From positions 1 to 51,842 of the forward strand of contig CAMOOR010000009.1 in the NCBI GenBank assembly GCA_946621635.1: a DNA stretch of 51,842 nt, given 5' to 3'. The notes beneath the pieces were generated by a model. That model had not been told where the DNA came from, made no database searches, and saw nothing but the letters and a program-made list of their open reading frames with translations. Source of the DNA: Colimorpha sp002372855. GTDB taxonomy: Bacteria > Bacteroidota > Bacteroidia > Bacteroidales > P3. A program made the position numbers and the translations under genes. Below, piece after piece: positions 14,113-23,900 of this stretch; position 1 is the first letter of the stretch, and the number at the start of each line of letters is the position of its first letter.

Positions 14113-15738
14113 ATGGATTCCGGGAAAAAAGCCGCCACCAGTGGCAATATAATACTGATACTCATAGCGATGGTGCTGGGTGTGATTATCGGGCTGATGT
14201 TCGACTCGCACCAGCCTGCCACCACTATGGACGAGCACCGAAGCCTGCAAGGCAAGATAGGCGAGGTGATCGGGCTGGTGGAGCGGCAATATGTGGACTC
14301 GGTGGATGCCGACTCGCTGAGCGAGAGGCTGGTGAGTGTGATGCTGAGCGAGCTGGACCCACACAGTTCATACCTCACCGCCAAGGAGAGCGAGGAGACG
14401 GACGAGATGATCCGAGGCAACTTCGAGGGCGTAGGCCTCTCGCTGCGCCGCGAGGGCGACACGACCTTCATCGGCGAGGTGATGGCCGACGGGCCGTCGG
14501 AGGGTTCGGGCCTGCTGCCGGGCGACATTGTGTGGAGCGTCGACGGGGTGCAGGTGAGCGGAGTGAAGATGCCTGCCGACTCGGTGGTGAAGATGCTGCG
14601 CGGCCCGCGCCGTTCGAAGGTGGACGTCGCCGTGCGCCGCACGGGGTCGAAGGAGCTCAAGCACGTTACGATACAGCGCGGGGTCGTCAGCCGGAAGACG
14701 CTGCTCTACAGCGACCTGCTTGACGACACGACGGGATATATCATCCTCAACTCCTTTGCGTCGACCAGCCATGCCGAATTCCACTATGCGCTGATGGACC
14801 TGGTGGAACGCGGCATGAGGAGCCTCATCGTCGACCTGCGGGGCAACACGGGCGGCTCGCTCGAAGCGGCCGTGGGCATCGCCAACGAGATGCTCCCCGC
14901 CGGCAGCCTCATTGTATACACCCAAGGGGCACACCAGCGCCGCCACAACGTCATAGCCCGCCGCGGAGGCCTCTTCACGAAGGGCAAGGTCATCGTGATG
15001 GTGGACGAAGGGTCGGCCTCGGCCAGCGAGGTGGTGAGCGGCGCGCTGCAGGACAACGACCGCGCCACCATCGTGGGACGCCGCACGTTCGGCAAAGGGC
15101 TGGTGCAGCAGGAATTCGACCTGAGCGACGGTGCCGCGCTGATGCTCACCGTGGCACGCTACTATACCCCCTCGGGGCGTTCCATACAACGGCCCTACAG
15201 CGCGGGGACCGACGAATACTACCAGGACTACCTGACACAGCTGATGGAGGAGTCGTATGCCGACAATCCGACACTGCACATCACCGACTCGACCCCCTAC
15301 TACACCACCGGAGGGCGCGTGGTCTACGGCGGAGGAGGCATTTTCCCCGACAGGCTTATCGCCTACCGCCACGACCCAACATTCGTATACTACAACCGCC
15401 TCTCGGCCAAGCATATCCCCTACCGCGTGGCCTTCAACGAGGTGAAGCGGCATGCCGCCGAATGGCTGGAGCGATACCCGACCCTGGATGCTTTCAGCCG
15501 CCGGTTCGAGCTGAGCGACGGCGTGGTGCAGCGCCTGGTGGCCATGGGCGAGGCCGAAGGGGTGCCGCTGGACCGCAAAGGCCTCAACGCACAGCGACGC
15601 CTGATACGCACCATGCTCAAGGCCTTTATCGGAGAATCGCTCTACGGGCCACAGGCCTTCTACCACATCTACCTTGCCGAGGACGAAGACCTGCGCCAGG
15701 CCCGCGCCATAATGAAAGAAAAAGAGAAAATAAAATAA
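14113..15738 (+). CDS. S41-family C-terminal processing peptidase (CtpA/Prc-like)
   Basis: A 541-residue protein with one N-terminal membrane segment (about residues 12-30), placing the protease in the periplasm. Order: tail-specific-protease N-terminal region (ELDPHSSYL near 80), PDZ domain (about 95-180, GVGLSLRREGDTTFI and LLPGDIVWSVDG), then the S41 catalytic domain. There the nucleophile Ser lies in DEGSASASEVVSGAL near 300 and the base Lys in RTFGKGLVQ near 326. The last 150 residues are a Bacteroidetes-type extension. Such enzymes trim C-terminal ends of envelope proteins. It is 49 nt after the EamA gene and 13 nt before the thioredoxin-like gene. Confidence 0.93.
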   Translation: MDSGKKAATSGNIILILIAMVLGVIIGLMFDSHQPATTMDEHRSLQGKIGEVIGLVERQYVDSVDADSLSERLVSVMLSELDPHSSYLTAKESEETDEMIRGNFEGVGLSLRREGDTTFIGEVMADGPSEGSGLLPGDIVWSVDGVQVSGVKMPADSVVKMLRGPRRSKVDVAVRRTGSKELKHVTIQRGVVSRKTLLYSDLLDDTTGYIILNSFASTSHAEFHYALMDLVERGMRSLIVDLRGNTGGSLEAAVGIANEMLPAGSLIVYTQGAHQRRHNVIARRGGLFTKGKVIVMVDEGSASASEVVSGALQDNDRATIVGRRTFGKGLVQQEFDLSDGAALMLTVARYYTPSGRSIQRPYSAGTDEYYQDYLTQLMEESYADNPTLHITDSTPYYTTGGRVVYGGGGIFPDRLIAYRHDPTFVYYNRLSAKHIPYRVAFNEVKRHAAEWLERYPTLDAFSRRFELSDGVVQRLVAMGEAEGVPLDRKGLNAQRRLIRTMLKAFIGESLYGPQAFYHIYLAEDEDLRQARAIMKEKEKIK

Positions 15739-15751
15739 TACGCAGCAAAAC

Positions 15752-16786
15752 ATGAAAAAACTGTTTGTCATACTCATCGCGCTTGGCGCCGGCCTTGCCG
15801 CCACAGCCCAGAAAAGCACCGTGAACTGCACCTTCAGCGGGCTGGAGAACGATGCGCGCGTCATCCTCAGCAGCGCCCAAGGCGGCCGCCTGATACCCAC
15901 AGACACCCTCGTGCCCAACGCCAAAGGCTTGGTCAGCATCAGCCAACCCGTGGCCGACCCCACCATGATGGTTCTCAGCCTCAACAAGAAAGGCAGCCCG
16001 ATGCTGCACCTGCTCGTCATGCCCAAAGAGAAAATCACCCTTGCGGTGGACTACATGCCCGCCATCAACCAGTTCAACATCACCTCGGCCAAAGGGTCGG
16101 ACAACATGCGCGTGTACAAGGAATTCACGAACCTGCTTGTACGCAGTCGCCTGTGGACGCCGGAGATACCCTTCGAGCGCAGCCTCGACTCGCTCCTCTC
16201 GGCCAACAGCGGCACACTGATGAGTGCCTTCCTGGTGACATACTTCGAGCAGGCCTTCGAGCAGTATGCACCCCTGTACAAGAAAATCCGCGACGGACTC
16301 ATCGGCAAATGGCCGGAGAACGAGTTTGTAAAGCACATCGACAGCCGCGTGCGCACCGCCCTGGTGGCCGGCATGGAAGCCCCCGAAATCGAGATGGCCG
16401 ACCGCGACGGCAAGACCCGTCGCCTGAGCGACCTGCGAGGCAAGGTGGTGCTGATCGACTTCTGGGCCTCGTGGTGCCGTCCCTGCCGCATGGAGAATCC
16501 CAACGTGGTGCGCCTCTACGGCCAGTACCACGACAAGGGCTTCGAGGTCTTCAGCGTGTCGCTCGACAACAACCGCGACGCGTGGCTGAAAGCCATCGAG
16601 GACGACCACCTGGTATGGCCCAACCACGTCAGCGACCTGCGCGGATGGTCGTCCGCCGCCGGACGCCTCTATGGCATACAGTCCATCCCCGCCACAGTCC
16701 TTGTCGACCCCGACGGCAAGATTCTGGCACGTAATTTGCGGGGAAAAGATTTGGAAAACAAACTGAAAGAATTATTTGCACAATGA
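15752..16786 (+). CDS. TlpA-like thioredoxin with N-terminal DUF4369-type domain
   Basis: A 344-residue exported thiol-disulfide protein. The signal peptide (residues 1-20, AATAQ) is followed by a beta-rich N-terminal domain common in Bacteroidetes TlpA relatives (about 22-120) and a helical linker. The AhpC/TSA thioredoxin fold runs about 205-344 with the active site WASWCRPC near 236-243 and the cis-proline region GIQSIPATVLVDPDG near 308. It likely keeps periplasmic or outer-membrane proteins reduced or corrects disulfides. The stop overlaps the mrp ATG (ATGA at 16783-16786). Confidence 0.88.
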   Translation: MKKLFVILIALGAGLAATAQKSTVNCTFSGLENDARVILSSAQGGRLIPTDTLVPNAKGLVSISQPVADPTMMVLSLNKKGSPMLHLLVMPKEKITLAVDYMPAINQFNITSAKGSDNMRVYKEFTNLLVRSRLWTPEIPFERSLDSLLSANSGTLMSAFLVTYFEQAFEQYAPLYKKIRDGLIGKWPENEFVKHIDSRVRTALVAGMEAPEIEMADRDGKTRRLSDLRGKVVLIDFWASWCRPCRMENPNVVRLYGQYHDKGFEVFSVSLDNNRDAWLKAIEDDHLVWPNHVSDLRGWSSAAGRLYGIQSIPATVLVDPDGKILARNLRGKDLENKLKELFAQ

Positions 16787-17865
16787 TAACTACGACACAA
16801 ATCGAGATGGCCCTGGGCCATGTCAACGACCCCGACCTCGGCCGCAGTCTGACAGAACTCGGCATGATTGAAAATATCAAAGTGGACGGCAAGAAAGTGA
16901 GTTTCGACCTTGTCCTCACCACCCCCGCCTGTCCCATGAAAAAGAAAATGAGCGACGACTGCATCGCCGCCATCCACGAACTGGTGGACCGCGAGGCCGA
17001 GGTGGACATCAACCTCACCTCCAAGCCCCAGCCCGACCCCAAGGAGGAATACAAGGAGATATTCTCCAAGATACACCACATCATCGCCGTTGCCTCGGGC
17101 AAAGGCGGCGTGGGCAAGAGCACCGTGGCTGCCAATCTGGCAGTGTCGCTGGCACGCACGGGTGCCAAAGTGGCACTGGTCGACGCCGACATCTACGGAC
17201 CTTCGGTGCCCATCATGTTCGACATCAAGGACGAGGAGGTCTACGGCCACCGCGTGGGCGACAAGACCTACATGCTCCCCATCGAGAAGTACGGCATCAA
17301 GCTGATGTCCGTGGGTTTCTTCGTGGACCCCACCAAGGCCCTTGCCTGGCGCGGTCCCATGGCCAGCGGCGCCCTGAAACAGATACTCACCGAGACCTGG
17401 TGGGACGAGATTGACTACATGGTGGTCGACATGCCCCCGGGAACGGGCGACATACAGCTCACCCTGGCCCAGACCATCCCCGTCTCCGGCGCCATCATCG
17501 TCAGCACCCCCCAGCAGGTGGCCCTGGCCGACGTGGTGCGCGGCGTGGAGCTCTTCCGCAACGAGAGCGTCAACATCCCCGTGCTGGGCTTTGTGGAGAA
17601 CATGGCCTACTTCACCCCCGCCGAGCTGCCGCAAAACAAGTACTACATCTTCGGCAAGGGCGGCTGCCGCCGTCTGGCCGAGGAGATGGACATCCCCCTG
17701 CTGGGCGAGATACCCCTGGTGCAGGCCATCGCCGAGAGCGGCGACAGCGGCAAGCCCGTGGCCCTCTTCAGCCCCGACAAGACCCAGGACCCCGTGCGCG
17801 ACGCCTTCGACACCCTGGCGCAGAACACCATCAAAGAGATTTGCAAACTGAAAATAAACAATTGA
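16783..17865 (+). CDS. Mrp/NBP35-family iron-sulfur cluster carrier ATPase
   Basis: A 360-residue cytoplasmic P-loop protein thought to hold and pass Fe-S clusters. It has an N-terminal DUF59/MIP18-like domain (1-75) with TPACPMKKKM. The deviant Walker A SGKGGVGKST lies near 104-113, DADIYGPSVP near 131 and MPPGTGDIQL near 217. The usual C-terminal CxxC is absent: the segment reads ENMAYFTPAELPQNKYY near 269. This appears to be the normal Bacteroidetes form of Mrp (from memory) and raises the question of how a cluster is held. The downstream NifU-like gene carries a CxxC and could supply it (inference). Confidence 0.9.
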   Translation: MITTTQIEMALGHVNDPDLGRSLTELGMIENIKVDGKKVSFDLVLTTPACPMKKKMSDDCIAAIHELVDREAEVDINLTSKPQPDPKEEYKEIFSKIHHIIAVASGKGGVGKSTVAANLAVSLARTGAKVALVDADIYGPSVPIMFDIKDEEVYGHRVGDKTYMLPIEKYGIKLMSVGFFVDPTKALAWRGPMASGALKQILTETWWDEIDYMVVDMPPGTGDIQLTLAQTIPVSGAIIVSTPQQVALADVVRGVELFRNESVNIPVLGFVENMAYFTPAELPQNKYYIFGKGGCRRLAEEMDIPLLGEIPLVQAIAESGDSGKPVALFSPDKTQDPVRDAFDTLAQNTIKEICKLKINN

Positions 17866-17868
17866 CCT

Positions 17869-18114
17869 ATGACCGACCAAGAGAAACCTGCCGTCGAGCA
17901 GAAAGTAAAGAACGCCCTGGCACAGATTCGCCCCTACCTCCAGCAGGACGGTGGCGACGTTGAATACGTCGACATGACCGCCGAAGGTGTCGTCATCGTG
18001 CGCCTCACCGGCCACTGCGGTTCCTGCCCCCACGCCATGGCAACCCTTAAGCAGGGCATCGAGAGTGCCCTGAAGAAAGTCATTCCCGAAGTGAAAGCAG
18101 TAGAAAAGATATGA
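17869..18114 (+). CDS. NifU C-terminal-domain protein (Fe-S scaffold/carrier)
   Basis: An 81-residue stand-alone NifU-like domain. It contains the signature QQDGGDVEYVD near 24 and the cluster-binding CGSC near 50-53. It is expected to accept and hand on Fe-S clusters, and is only 3 nt downstream of the Mrp ATPase, suggesting the two work together. The stop overlaps the ATG of the next gene (ATGA at 18111-18114). Length is complete for single-domain members. Confidence 0.93.
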   Translation: MTDQEKPAVEQKVKNALAQIRPYLQQDGGDVEYVDMTAEGVVIVRLTGHCGSCPHAMATLKQGIESALKKVIPEVKAVEKI

Positions 18115-18656
18115 TATACACCAAAACCGGAGACCACGGCACCACCTCGCTCGTAGGTGGCAGCCGCGTGTCCAAAGACGACAAACGCGTCGAAGCCTAC
18201 GGCACCATCGACGAACTCAACTCCCACATCGGCCTCCTGGCCGAGATGTTCCGCCCCTCGCAGGGCGGATACTACGACGAACTGAAGACCGTGCAGCACA
18301 ACCTCTTCACCATCCAGACCCTCCTGGCCACCGAGGACGAGGCCCTCTATGCCCGCCTGCCCCAGCTCGACGAGGAGGAGGTGGACCTGCTCGAGCGCCA
18401 GATCGACACCATCAGCGACCTGCTGCCCAAGCTGCAGAACTTCGTCATCGCCGGCGGCAACCTCACCGGCGCCCAGTGCCATGTATGCCGCACCGTATGC
18501 CGCCGCGCCGAGCGCTGCGTCGTCACCCTCGCCCGCGAGGCCAATATCGACGATGTCATCCTTCGCTACCTCAACCGCCTTTCCGACTATCTTTTTGTCC
18601 TGGCCAGACGTGCTGTTGTGGCCGACGGCAAACAGGAGGATTTGTATATCAACTGA
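18111..18656 (+). CDS. PduO-type ATP:cob(I)alamin adenosyltransferase
   Basis: A 181-residue enzyme making adenosylcobalamin from cob(I)alamin and ATP. Family signatures are MIYTKTGDHGTTSLVGG at the N-terminus (ATP loop), VEAYGTIDELNSHIG near 29, the LQNFVIAGG strand near 110 and CRTVCRRAERC near 126 (the conserved RR.ER). It also has the C-terminal LNRLSDYLFVLAR helix. The product would serve B12 enzymes such as methylmalonyl-CoA mutase. It closes the mrp/nifU-like run by a 4-nt overlap; no functional link to Fe-S carriage is obvious. Confidence 0.95.
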   Translation: MIYTKTGDHGTTSLVGGSRVSKDDKRVEAYGTIDELNSHIGLLAEMFRPSQGGYYDELKTVQHNLFTIQTLLATEDEALYARLPQLDEEEVDLLERQIDTISDLLPKLQNFVIAGGNLTGAQCHVCRTVCRRAERCVVTLAREANIDDVILRYLNRLSDYLFVLARRAVVADGKQEDLYIN

Positions 18657-18668
18657 TTAAAAAAAAAA

Positions 18669-18699
18669 TTTGCCAGTATAGAAAATTCATGTACTTTTG
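18669..18699 (+). promoter_or_regulatory. Promoter of the DUF2795-DUF2520-TatD operon
   Basis: TTTG at 18669-18672 and TACTTTTG at 18692-18699 with an exact 19-nt spacer. The start codon at 18780 leaves an 70-75 nt leader, half of which is a heptad array. Confidence 0.88.
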
Positions 18700-18742
18700 C
18701 ACGATTTTTTGAAATAAACACAGACAGGGATTAAACTAGATT

Positions 18743-18778
18743 TTAGAAATTAGAAAACAGAATTCAGAAATTTAGAAT
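18743..18778. repeat. Heptad array (TTAGAAA type) in a 5' leader
   Basis: Five 7-nt steps of (T/A)(T/C)AGAA(A/T) ending one base before the ATG at 18780. It occupies the position of the ribosome binding site. Confidence 0.75.
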
Positions 18779-18779
18779 C

Positions 18780-19001
18780 ATGTATTGGACATTAGAATTA
18801 GCATCGAAACTGGAAGACGCACCCTGGCCCGCCACCAAGGAAGAACTCATTGACTACGCCCAGCGTACCGGCGCCCCCATGGAGGTGGTGGAAAACCTCC
18901 AAGAAATCGAGGATGAAGGAGACCAGTATGAAAGCATAGAAGACATCTGGCCCGACTATCCCACCAAGGAGGACTTTTTCTTTGAAGAAGACGAATATTA
19001 G
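18780..19001 (+). CDS. DUF2795-family small acidic protein
   Basis: A 73-residue cytoplasmic protein opening MYWTLELASKLEDAPWPATKEELIDYAQRTGAP split over residues 1-33. This is the DUF2795 pattern (short helical domain with a WPATKEEL-type core), followed by an acidic tail rich in Asp and Glu ending FFFEEDEY. Its function is not established. It has its own promoter and overlaps the next gene by 20 nt, so it leads the operon with the DUF2520 and TatD genes. Confidence 0.85.
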   Translation: MYWTLELASKLEDAPWPATKEELIDYAQRTGAPMEVVENLQEIEDEGDQYESIEDIWPDYPTKEDFFFEEDEY

Positions 19002-19764
19002 TATTGTCGGCTCCGGCAATGTAGCCACACACCTTGCCCTGGCCCTTCATGCCGCCGGACACACCATCCGGCAGGTTCTCTCGCGCCAGTACGACCACGC
19101 CGCTCTCCTGGCACGACGGGTAGGGGCAACCCCCATCGTGGGAGCGGCACGCCTCGACGACAAGGCCGATGTCTATCTGCTGGCCACCGGCGACGACGCC
19201 CTCTACGACCTTGCCCTCGACCTGCCCTCCCTCGCCGACAAACTTTTCCTCCACACCTCAGGCAGCACCCCCGCCGATGTGCTCAAACGCCTCTCGCGCC
19301 ACTACGGTGTCGTGTGGTCGCCACAAACTTTTGTGCGCGACATCGCCATGGACTACTCCCGCCTGCCCCTCTGCATCGAGGGCAACACCCCCGCCACCGA
19401 AGCCCGAATCGAGGAACTCTTCTCCTCGGTAAGCAACAATATCTACCACCTCAACTTCGAACAGCGTCGCTGGGCCCACCTCTCGGCCGTATTCGTCAGC
19501 AACTTCGGCAACTCCATCAACGCGCTGGCCCAGGAGATTGCCTTCAACCACGGCATCGAGTTCTCCATGCTGCGCACCCTGGCCGAAAGCACGTTGAAGA
19601 AAATGGACTACGGCTCCCTCTGGCCCCAGCAGACGGGGCCCGCCGCCCGTCACGACCAAAAGACCATCGACGCCCAACGCCGCCTCCTGGCCGACGACCC
19701 GCGCCTGCTGCAGCTCTACGACCTCATGACCGACCTCATACAATCGCACGACGAACCATGCTGA
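18982..19764 (+). CDS. Rossmann-fold/DUF2520 oxidoreductase-like protein
   Basis: A 260-residue protein related to the NADP-dependent ProC/ketopantoate-reductase fold. The N-terminal dinucleotide motif GSGNVATHLA lies near 10. The C-terminal all-helical DUF2520 domain (about 130-255) has RWAHLSAVFVSNFGN near 163 and a GPAARHD motif near 219. The substrate of this family is not known. The start is a TTG at 18982, inside the end of the DUF2795 gene; the in-frame sequence before it is not protein-like. It overlaps the TatD gene by 7 nt. Confidence 0.85.
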   Translation: MKKTNISIVGSGNVATHLALALHAAGHTIRQVLSRQYDHAALLARRVGATPIVGAARLDDKADVYLLATGDDALYDLALDLPSLADKLFLHTSGSTPADVLKRLSRHYGVVWSPQTFVRDIAMDYSRLPLCIEGNTPATEARIEELFSSVSNNIYHLNFEQRRWAHLSAVFVSNFGNSINALAQEIAFNHGIEFSMLRTLAESTLKKMDYGSLWPQQTGPAARHDQKTIDAQRRLLADDPRLLQLYDLMTDLIQSHDEPC

Positions 19765-20531
19765 CCTTCGTCGACACCCACTGCCACCTCTACGACGAGG
19801 CCTTCGACAACGACCGTCCCGAAGCCGTCGGCCGTGCCCTCGGGGCCGGTGTATCCACCATGCTCCTGCCGGACATCGACTCCGCCTCCACACCGCACCT
19901 CGATGCCCTCCAGGCCACCTACCCCGACCATTTCCGTTCCATGGCAGGCCTGCACCCCACCTCGGTCAAAGAAGACTACGAGCATGAACTCGGACTGGTG
20001 AGGCAGCGGCTGGACCAGGCATCGCACTTCATCGCCGTCGGCGAGATAGGCCTCGATTTCTACTGGGACCGCACCTTCGAAGCCCAGCAGGTCGACGCCC
20101 TGCGGCGCCAACTCCTGTGGGCCGTGGAGCTGGACCTCCCCGTATGCCTGCACATCCGCAAGGCCCACAACGAGGTCTTCGCCCTCCTGCGCGAACTGAA
20201 CCGTCCCGCCTGGCGCGGTGTCATGCACTGTTTCGGCGGCAGCCTCCAGGAAGCCAAACGCGCCATAGAGCTTGGCTTCCACCTCGGCATCGGCGGCGTG
20301 GTCACCTTCAAGAACGCCACCATGGCCGACGTCGCCAAAACAGTCCCCCTCGACCGCCTGCTGCTCGAAACCGACGCCCCCTACCTCAGCCCCGTGCCCC
20401 ACCGCGGCCAGCGAAACGAGAGCGCCTACATCCCACTGATAGCACAACGCATCGCCGACCTCCGGGGCATCAGCCTCGACGAGGTGGCCGAGGTCACCAC
20501 CTCCTCGGCCAAAGAACTTTTCAACCTGTAA
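19758..20531 (+). CDS. TatD-family metal-dependent hydrolase (DNase)
   Basis: A 257-residue TIM-barrel hydrolase. Metal ligands are visible as DTHCHL near 5-10, the glutamate of GEIGLDFYWD near 95-104, LHIRKAH near 132, MHCFGGS near 156 and LLLETDAPYLSP near 203. Members act as 3'-5' exonucleases or tRNA/DNA-processing hydrolases with two metal ions. The gene is the last in its operon. The following 420 bp are non-coding. Confidence 0.92.
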   Translation: MLTFVDTHCHLYDEAFDNDRPEAVGRALGAGVSTMLLPDIDSASTPHLDALQATYPDHFRSMAGLHPTSVKEDYEHELGLVRQRLDQASHFIAVGEIGLDFYWDRTFEAQQVDALRRQLLWAVELDLPVCLHIRKAHNEVFALLRELNRPAWRGVMHCFGGSLQEAKRAIELGFHLGIGGVVTFKNATMADVAKTVPLDRLLLETDAPYLSPVPHRGQRNESAYIPLIAQRIADLRGISLDEVAEVTTSSAKELFNL

Positions 20532-20952
20532 AAAAAATTCCATAAAAGCGACAAAATGCCAAATGCCGCCCGGCACGCACGTCCAAAACATGGATTGTCG
20601 CATGTAAAACACTGTGAATAACAGGACTGAAACACATACAATGTCCTTACCATCCCCCTACCAACTCCTTACCAACTCCTTACCAACTCCTACCACAGTA
20701 GGAGATGGCAGGGTGAAAACAGGGCCTTCCGAGAGGTGAAAATGACAAATGACACCTTTGTATCTTTCCTGCGAATACAACATTTTCCAAAAAAAACACA
20801 TGTATTGTAGTTTTTCCGTTTTTCGATACGTTATTAATGGTGTAAGTTCGAGACTGCCCATTTGCGGACAAACATATTTTTTAACCCAAATAAGAAACAA
20901 GATGAAATAAAACAACATAATAAAATCATTTAACAAACAAAAAAACTTTTTT
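20532..20952 (+). promoter_or_regulatory. Non-coding gap before the giant adhesin gene
   Basis: No credible gene. Contents: three tandem 11-nt units TACCAACTCCT at 20659-20691; a -7-like TATCTTTC at 20761-20768 that may begin a leader of about 180 nt; and an A/T-rich run directly before the ATG at 20953. No strong terminator hairpin was seen after tatD. Confidence 0.5.
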
Positions 20953-23900
20953 ATGACAAAACACAAATTGAAGACCGCCCTGCTGGCAGTACTGTTGTTG
21001 CTGCCTGTGGGGCTTCGTGCCCAGCAGACGCTGACCGTCTGCGACAGCACAGCGACCAGCTCGTACGTCCCCATGTACGGGTATTACAACGATTCGCGTT
21101 TCCACAACGAGTTTGTCTATCCGGCACGCATGCTGACAGACATGGTGGGAGGCACCATCACGGAGATTACCTTCTACTCGCAGACCGCTAGCGAGAGCTG
21201 GAATTCGCCACTGACGCTGACCATCGACGAGGTGGACGACACCACCTACGACTCCTACAACGCCCCCTTCAAGGCCACCGACAACGCACAGTTGTCGTGG
21301 AGCGGCAGCTGCACCGTGACGAACGGCCAGTGGGTCATCACCCTCGACGATCCCTACGTCTACACCGGCGGCAACCTGCTGATCAGCGTGCGCAACACCG
21401 CCACCGGCTCGGGATGCCCCTACAGCTACTTCTTCGGCGTGAGCACCGGCTCAATCAACTATGCCGGCTACCGCAACGGTGGCAGCGACTTCGACCTGCT
21501 GACCATCACCTCGCGCCTGACCTTCCTGCCCAAGGCCACCTTCAGCTACACCGCCGGCGGTGGCGCCATCTGCTACCGTCCGCGCAACATCGTGGCCACC
21601 GCCATCGACAGCACCGAGGCCACCATCCTCTGGTCCGACGTGGCCGACGGCTACGTCTACGAGTGGGACAACACCCCCTTCACCCCCGGCACGGGCCTGC
21701 ACAACGCCGGCACCACCACCGACACCTCCCTCTACCTGAGCGGCCTCATGCCCTCCACCGTCTACTACGTCTACCTCCGCTCCAACTGCGCCGGTGGCGA
21801 CACCAGCAGCTGGGCCTCCTTCTCTTTCCGCACCGCCTGCGGCATTGTGTCTTCCAGCGCCATGCCCTTCGCCGAGGACTTCACCAACTGGACCACCGGT
21901 TCCTCCTACTTCGACCCCTGCTGGACCAAGATCAACACCGGCTCGCGCTATCCTGAATACCCCTACGCCTCCACCAACACCAACCCCGCCGGCACGTCGA
22001 GCGACAAATGCCTCAACTTCTACCCCGACAACGTGGGCGGCCAGTATGCCGTCATGCCCCGCATGGAAAATCTTAGCGGCATGATGGTCAGCTTCTACGT
22101 CAAAGGCAGCTCCAACGGCACCCTCGGCGTGGGCCTGATGAGCGACCCCTCCGACACCTCCACCTACACGCAGAAACTCACCGTCGCCTCCATCCCGTCG
22201 AGCAGCAACTGGACCTACTACGAGGTGCAGTTCGGCGACAACGTGGAACAGCAGTACATCGCCTTCCGCGGCACCGTCAACAACTCCTACGGCTACAGCA
22301 TCTATGTCGACGACATCATGGTGAAAGCCGCGCCCAACTGCCCGCGTCCCACCGCCATCGCCATGCGCAACATCATGCCCACGTCGGCCGAACTCTTCGT
22401 GGCCGACAGCAACGAATACCCCGAGTACATCGTCGAGCTCTTCTCCGGCAACACCCGCCTGGACAGCGTCGTCATCAACGACAGCGTCAACACCTACAGC
22501 ACCCTCACCGCCAACACTGAATACATGGTGCGCGTAACGCCCCTCTGCAGCGACGGCAACTTCCATACCCCCCTCACCACCCTCTTCCGCACTCCCTGCA
22601 CCGGCATCGAGCACGACAGCCTGCCCTGGACCGAGGACTTCGAGAGCTACCCTGCCGCCTCCTATGCCAGCACCTCCAGCGTTTTCAACAATTCCTGCTG
22701 GAATATCCTCGATCGCTACAGCTCCTCCTACCCCTATGTAACCAACAGCAGCTCCTACGTGCACAACGGTAGCCAGGCCCTGGTTCTCTATGGGACCTCT
22801 ACAACCCACGACGTTGTGGTTCTGCCCTACTTTGTCGACCCCGTCGCCAACCTGATGCTTTCCTTCTGGACCAGCACTTCCAACACCAGCGCCTATGTCG
22901 AGTTGGGTGTCGTGAACAACCCCAACGACGCCAGCACCTTCGTGCCGGTGCAGGAGTGCCGTCCCACGGCCACCAACCTCTACCAGCAGTTTGAGTCCAC
23001 CTTCAGCGGCCTCAACGGCTACATCGCCTTGCGCTACAACGGCAGCTACAACAATGTCTACATCGACGACATCACCGTCCAGGAGGTGCCCAGCTGCGTG
23101 CGTCCCAGCGGCGCCACCGTCAGCGACGTGACCACCACCAGCGCCACCGTCACCATCCTCGACCCCAACGAGACGGGCCACTACTACATGGTCATCGGCA
23201 CCGACAGCACCGAAGTCTTCGGCTCCGAAGCCTACCTGACCGACCTCCTGCCGGGCCAGTTCTACAGCCTGCGTCTCTACACCGTCTGCGATGACACCGT
23301 CCTCGGCCCCACCGCCTTCAGCTTCAGCACCAGCCTTGAAGCCACCACACTGCCCTACACCACCGGCTTCGAGGTGGACGAGGACAGCCTCTGGACCCTC
23401 GTCAACGGCACCAACGCCTGGACCCTCGGCAGCGCCGCCCACAACAGCGGCAGCCGCAGCCTCTACATCAGCAACGACGGCTCCGCCAACGCCTACTCCA
23501 CCGGCACCGCATGCTTCTCCTACGCCATCCGTGCCTTCCAGATCGACGAGGCCGGCTCCTATGCCTACAGCTTCGACTGGCTGGGCGACGGCGAAAGCAA
23601 CTACGACTACCTCCGCGCCTGGTTCGCTCCCGGCACCTCGCTGCCCGCTGCCAACGCCGCACCCGACGGCGTCAGCTCCAGCTACAACTTCAGCAGCATG
23701 ACGCCCGCTGGCTGGGTCGACCTCGGCAACGGCCTCATGAACGACGCCACCACCTGGCAGACCAAGAGCGGCGACTTCAACATCGCCACCCCCGGCACCT
23801 ACTATATGATCTTCATGTGGGCCAACGACGGCGGTGCAGGCAACCAGCCCGCCGGCGCCATCGACAACGTCCAGCTCATGGCCCTGAGCTGCAACCGTCC